From positions 1-6,190 of the forward strand of contig VBNY01000238.1 of assembly GCA_005877705.1 (NCBI GenBank): a DNA stretch of 6,190 nucleotides. The letters are read 5' to 3'. Both the position numbers and the translations under genes were made by a program. Shown here piece by piece: positions 4,619 to 6,190 of the stretch. Numbering within the stretch: the stretch's first letter is position 1; each line of letters starts with the position of its first letter. A model generated the notes under the pieces. It had not been told where the DNA came from. It saw nothing but the letters and a program-made list of their open reading frames with translations, and did not search any database. The DNA is from Gammaproteobacteria bacterium. GTDB lineage: Bacteria; Pseudomonadota; Gammaproteobacteria; Steroidobacterales; Steroidobacteraceae.

Positions 4619-6073
4619 ATGAAACTGAAGAATCCCGACCTGCTGTGCATGCAGGCCTACATCGGGGGCGCGCGGGTGACTGCCGACAACGGCGCCACAG
4701 TCGAGGTCATGAACCCGGCCACGCGCGAGCCGCTCGGTACGGTTCCCGACATGGGAGCCGCGGAGACGCGCCGCGCGATCGCGGCGGCCGGCAACGCGTT
4801 GCCCGCGTGGGCTGCAAAGACGGCCAAGGAGCGGGCGCTCATCCTGCGCCGCTGGCATGACCTGATGATGGCGAATCAGGAGGACCTCGCGACTCTCATG
4901 ACCGCCGAGCAAGGCAAGCCGCTCGCGGAGTCCAAGGGTGAGATCGCCTACGCAGCCTCCTTCATCGAGTGGTTCGCCGAGGAGGGCAAACGGCTCTACG
5001 GAGATCTGATCCCGGGCCACCAGGCCGACAAGCGCATCCTCGTCCTGCGCCAGCCGGTGGGGGTGGTGGCGGCGATCACGCCGTGGAATTTCCCAGCCGC
5101 GATGATCACCCGCAAGGCGGGGCCCGCACTCGCCGCCGGCTGCACCTTTCTCTGCAAGCCGGCCATCCAGACTCCCTATTCGGCGCTCGCCATGGCGGAG
5201 CTGGGGGCGCGCGCCGGCATTCCGCCCGGGGTTCTCAATGTCGTCACGGGACGCGACGCTGCGGGCATCGGCGCGGAGATGACTTCCAATCCCACCGTGC
5301 GCAAAGTCACGTTCACCGGCTCGACCGCCGTGGGCAAGAAGCTGATGAGCCAGTGCGCCGGCACGCTGAAGAAACTCTCGCTCGAGCTCGGCGGCAACGC
5401 GCCTTTCATCGTGTTCGAGGACGCGGATCTCGATGCCGCGGTGGCCGGCGCCATCGCCAGCAAATACCGCAACACCGGTCAGACCTGCGTGTGCGCCAAC
5501 CGCCTGTTGGTGCAGAGCTCCGTGTACGAAGCGTTCACGGCGAAGCTGGTGGATGCGGTGGCGCAGCTGCGCGTCGGCGACGGGCTCAAGGGGCCGACCG
5601 ACCAGGGCCCGCTGATCGACACCCAGGCGCTGGCGAAAGTGGAGCAGCATATTGCGGATGCCCTGGCGAAGGGCGCGCAGATCGCCGTGGGCGGCAAGCG
5701 CCATCCGCTCGGCGGCACCTTCTTCCAGCCGACCGTGGTCACCAACGTCAAGCCCGGCATGCTGATGACTCGCGAGGAGACTTTCGGGCCAGTGGCGCCG
5801 CTGTTGCGCTTCGAGACGGAAGCCGAGGCCATCCGCATCGCCAACGACACCGAGTTCGGCCTCGCCGCGTATTTCTACACGCGCGACCTGGCCCGCTCCT
5901 GGCGGGTCGCCGAGGCACTCGAGTCCGGCATCGTCGGCCTCAACACCGGCATCATCTCCACCGAGGTGGCGCCGTTCGGGGGTGTCAAGGAGTCCGGCAT
6001 CGGGCGCGAGGGCTCGAAATACGGCATTCTGGATTACACTGAGCTCAAGTACGTGTGCGTCGGCATCGGTTGA
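4619..6073 (+). CDS. gabD: Succinate-semialdehyde dehydrogenase, GabD type
   Basis: The gene encodes a 484-residue aldehyde dehydrogenase, against 482 for E. coli GabD, and resembles it throughout. The expected reaction is NAD(P)+-dependent oxidation of succinate semialdehyde to succinate, the last step of the GABA shunt, in the cytoplasm. Landmarks: GEIAYAASFIEWFAEEGKR (107-125) and IPGHQADKR (131-139), both typical of GabD; TPWNFPAAM with Asn157; Lys180 in CKPAIQTP; the nucleotide-fold loop FTGSTAVG (232-239); general base Glu256 in LELGG; nucleophile Cys290 with neighbouring Cys292 in GQTCVCANR; and Glu387 in EETFGP. The start at ATG 4619 begins MKLKNPDLL, matching the E. coli start MKLNDSNLF, with GGAG in front. 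One deviation is Ile183, where E. coli GabD has Ser (KPASQTP), in the cofactor-binding segment. No gabT or gabP is in view; the partner is a dienelactone hydrolase, so the semialdehyde could also come from another catabolic route. Confidence 0.95.
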   Translation: MKLKNPDLLCMQAYIGGARVTADNGATVEVMNPATREPLGTVPDMGAAETRRAIAAAGNALPAWAAKTAKERALILRRWHDLMMANQEDLATLMTAEQGKPLAESKGEIAYAASFIEWFAEEGKRLYGDLIPGHQADKRILVLRQPVGVVAAITPWNFPAAMITRKAGPALAAGCTFLCKPAIQTPYSALAMAELGARAGIPPGVLNVVTGRDAAGIGAEMTSNPTVRKVTFTGSTAVGKKLMSQCAGTLKKLSLELGGNAPFIVFEDADLDAAVAGAIASKYRNTGQTCVCANRLLVQSSVYEAFTAKLVDAVAQLRVGDGLKGPTDQGPLIDTQALAKVEQHIADALAKGAQIAVGGKRHPLGGTFFQPTVVTNVKPGMLMTREETFGPVAPLLRFETEAEAIRIANDTEFGLAAYFYTRDLARSWRVAEALESGIVGLNTGIISTEVAPFGGVKESGIGREGSKYGILDYTELKYVCVGIG

Positions 6074-6166
6074 AGGCGGGCCAGGGCGCGCGCGCGGACC
6101 GCCCGCGCCGCGTACGTGGGCGGCGACAGCTAGTCCCGGGCGCCGCCGTTACGGTATCTTGCCGCC
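6074..6166. other. GC-rich spacer with overlapping inverted repeats after gabD
   Basis: This spacer contains GCGGGC (6076-6081) opposite GCCCGC (6101-6106), and CCGCCC (6099-6104) opposite GGGCGG (6118-6123). The second 5' arm overlaps the first 3' arm, so these pairings exclude each other. An alternating CG tract runs at 6086-6096. There is no T-tract, so an intrinsic terminator is not supported; Rho-dependent termination or read-through is possible. Confidence 0.4.
6155..6160 (+). promoter_or_regulatory. Candidate -10 element for the gene at the right edge
   Basis: TATCTT ends six bases before the ATG at 6167 and fits TAnnnT. If used, transcription would begin about at the start codon, giving a leaderless message. 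No Shine-Dalgarno sequence precedes the ATG, and no clear -35 is visible. Confidence 0.3.
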
Positions 6167-6190
6167 ATGCGCTACATAAGCTCCCCCGAC
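6167..6190 (+). CDS. Start of a plus-strand gene cut by the right edge; N-terminus resembles threonine synthase
   Basis: ATG at 6167 opens eight codons (MRYISSPD) to the window edge. Many bacterial threonine synthases of the Pseudomonas type begin MRYISTRG or MKYISTRG, which is the only reason to suggest ThrC. Eight residues cannot establish a family. The gene is probably real because it follows a plausible -10 element and an intergenic spacer after gabD. Confidence 0.35.

Noticed and set aside
4154..5704. A 516-codon open frame on the minus strand opposite the hydrolase and gabD genes.
   Set aside because: Its composition is Arg/His/Leu-rich with no recognisable motif, and it lies antisense to two well-identified genes. 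Long antisense frames are expected in GC-rich coding DNA.
6074..6123. Rho-independent terminator after gabD.
   Set aside because: GC-rich inverted repeats exist, but no T-tract follows any of them on the plus strand.

Overview
The window is GC-rich, tightly packed bacterial chromosome carrying metabolic genes. The succinate-semialdehyde dehydrogenase at the right matches the Escherichia coli GabD type over its whole length. The cyclic-nucleotide-domain patatin and the FadI/FadA2-type thiolase are combinations common in Pseudomonadota. I infer a high-GC gammaproteobacterium or relative, but no marker here fixes the genus.

Left block, minus strand (read right to left): a degradative or biosynthetic thiolase of the FadI/FadA2 type (2508-3791); an unusual 294-bp intergenic stretch made of tandem 31-bp repeats and consecutive inverted repeats (2214-2507); a patatin-like phospholipase with an N-terminal cyclic-nucleotide-binding domain (430-2213), split into two frames by an apparent one-base loss near 1449-1490; and the N-terminal part of a DUF2064/TIGR04282-type transferase that runs off the left edge (1-373).

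Right block, plus strand: a 107-bp divergent promoter region (3792-3898), a dienelactone-hydrolase-family hydrolase (3899-4582), and gabD (4619-6073). The last two are 36 bp apart and probably cotranscribed. A GC-rich spacer follows, and then the first eight codons of another plus-strand gene (6167-6190).

Functionally the window is catabolic: acyl-CoA thiolysis, ester or lactone hydrolysis, semialdehyde oxidation to succinate, and lipid acyl hydrolysis possibly gated by a nucleotide-binding domain. I see no tRNA, rRNA, CRISPR array, transposase or phage gene. No undescribed multi-gene system is evident. The parts most worth a second look are the hairpin-rich repeat region at 2214-2507, the frameshift in the patatin gene, and two start codons that look leaderless.
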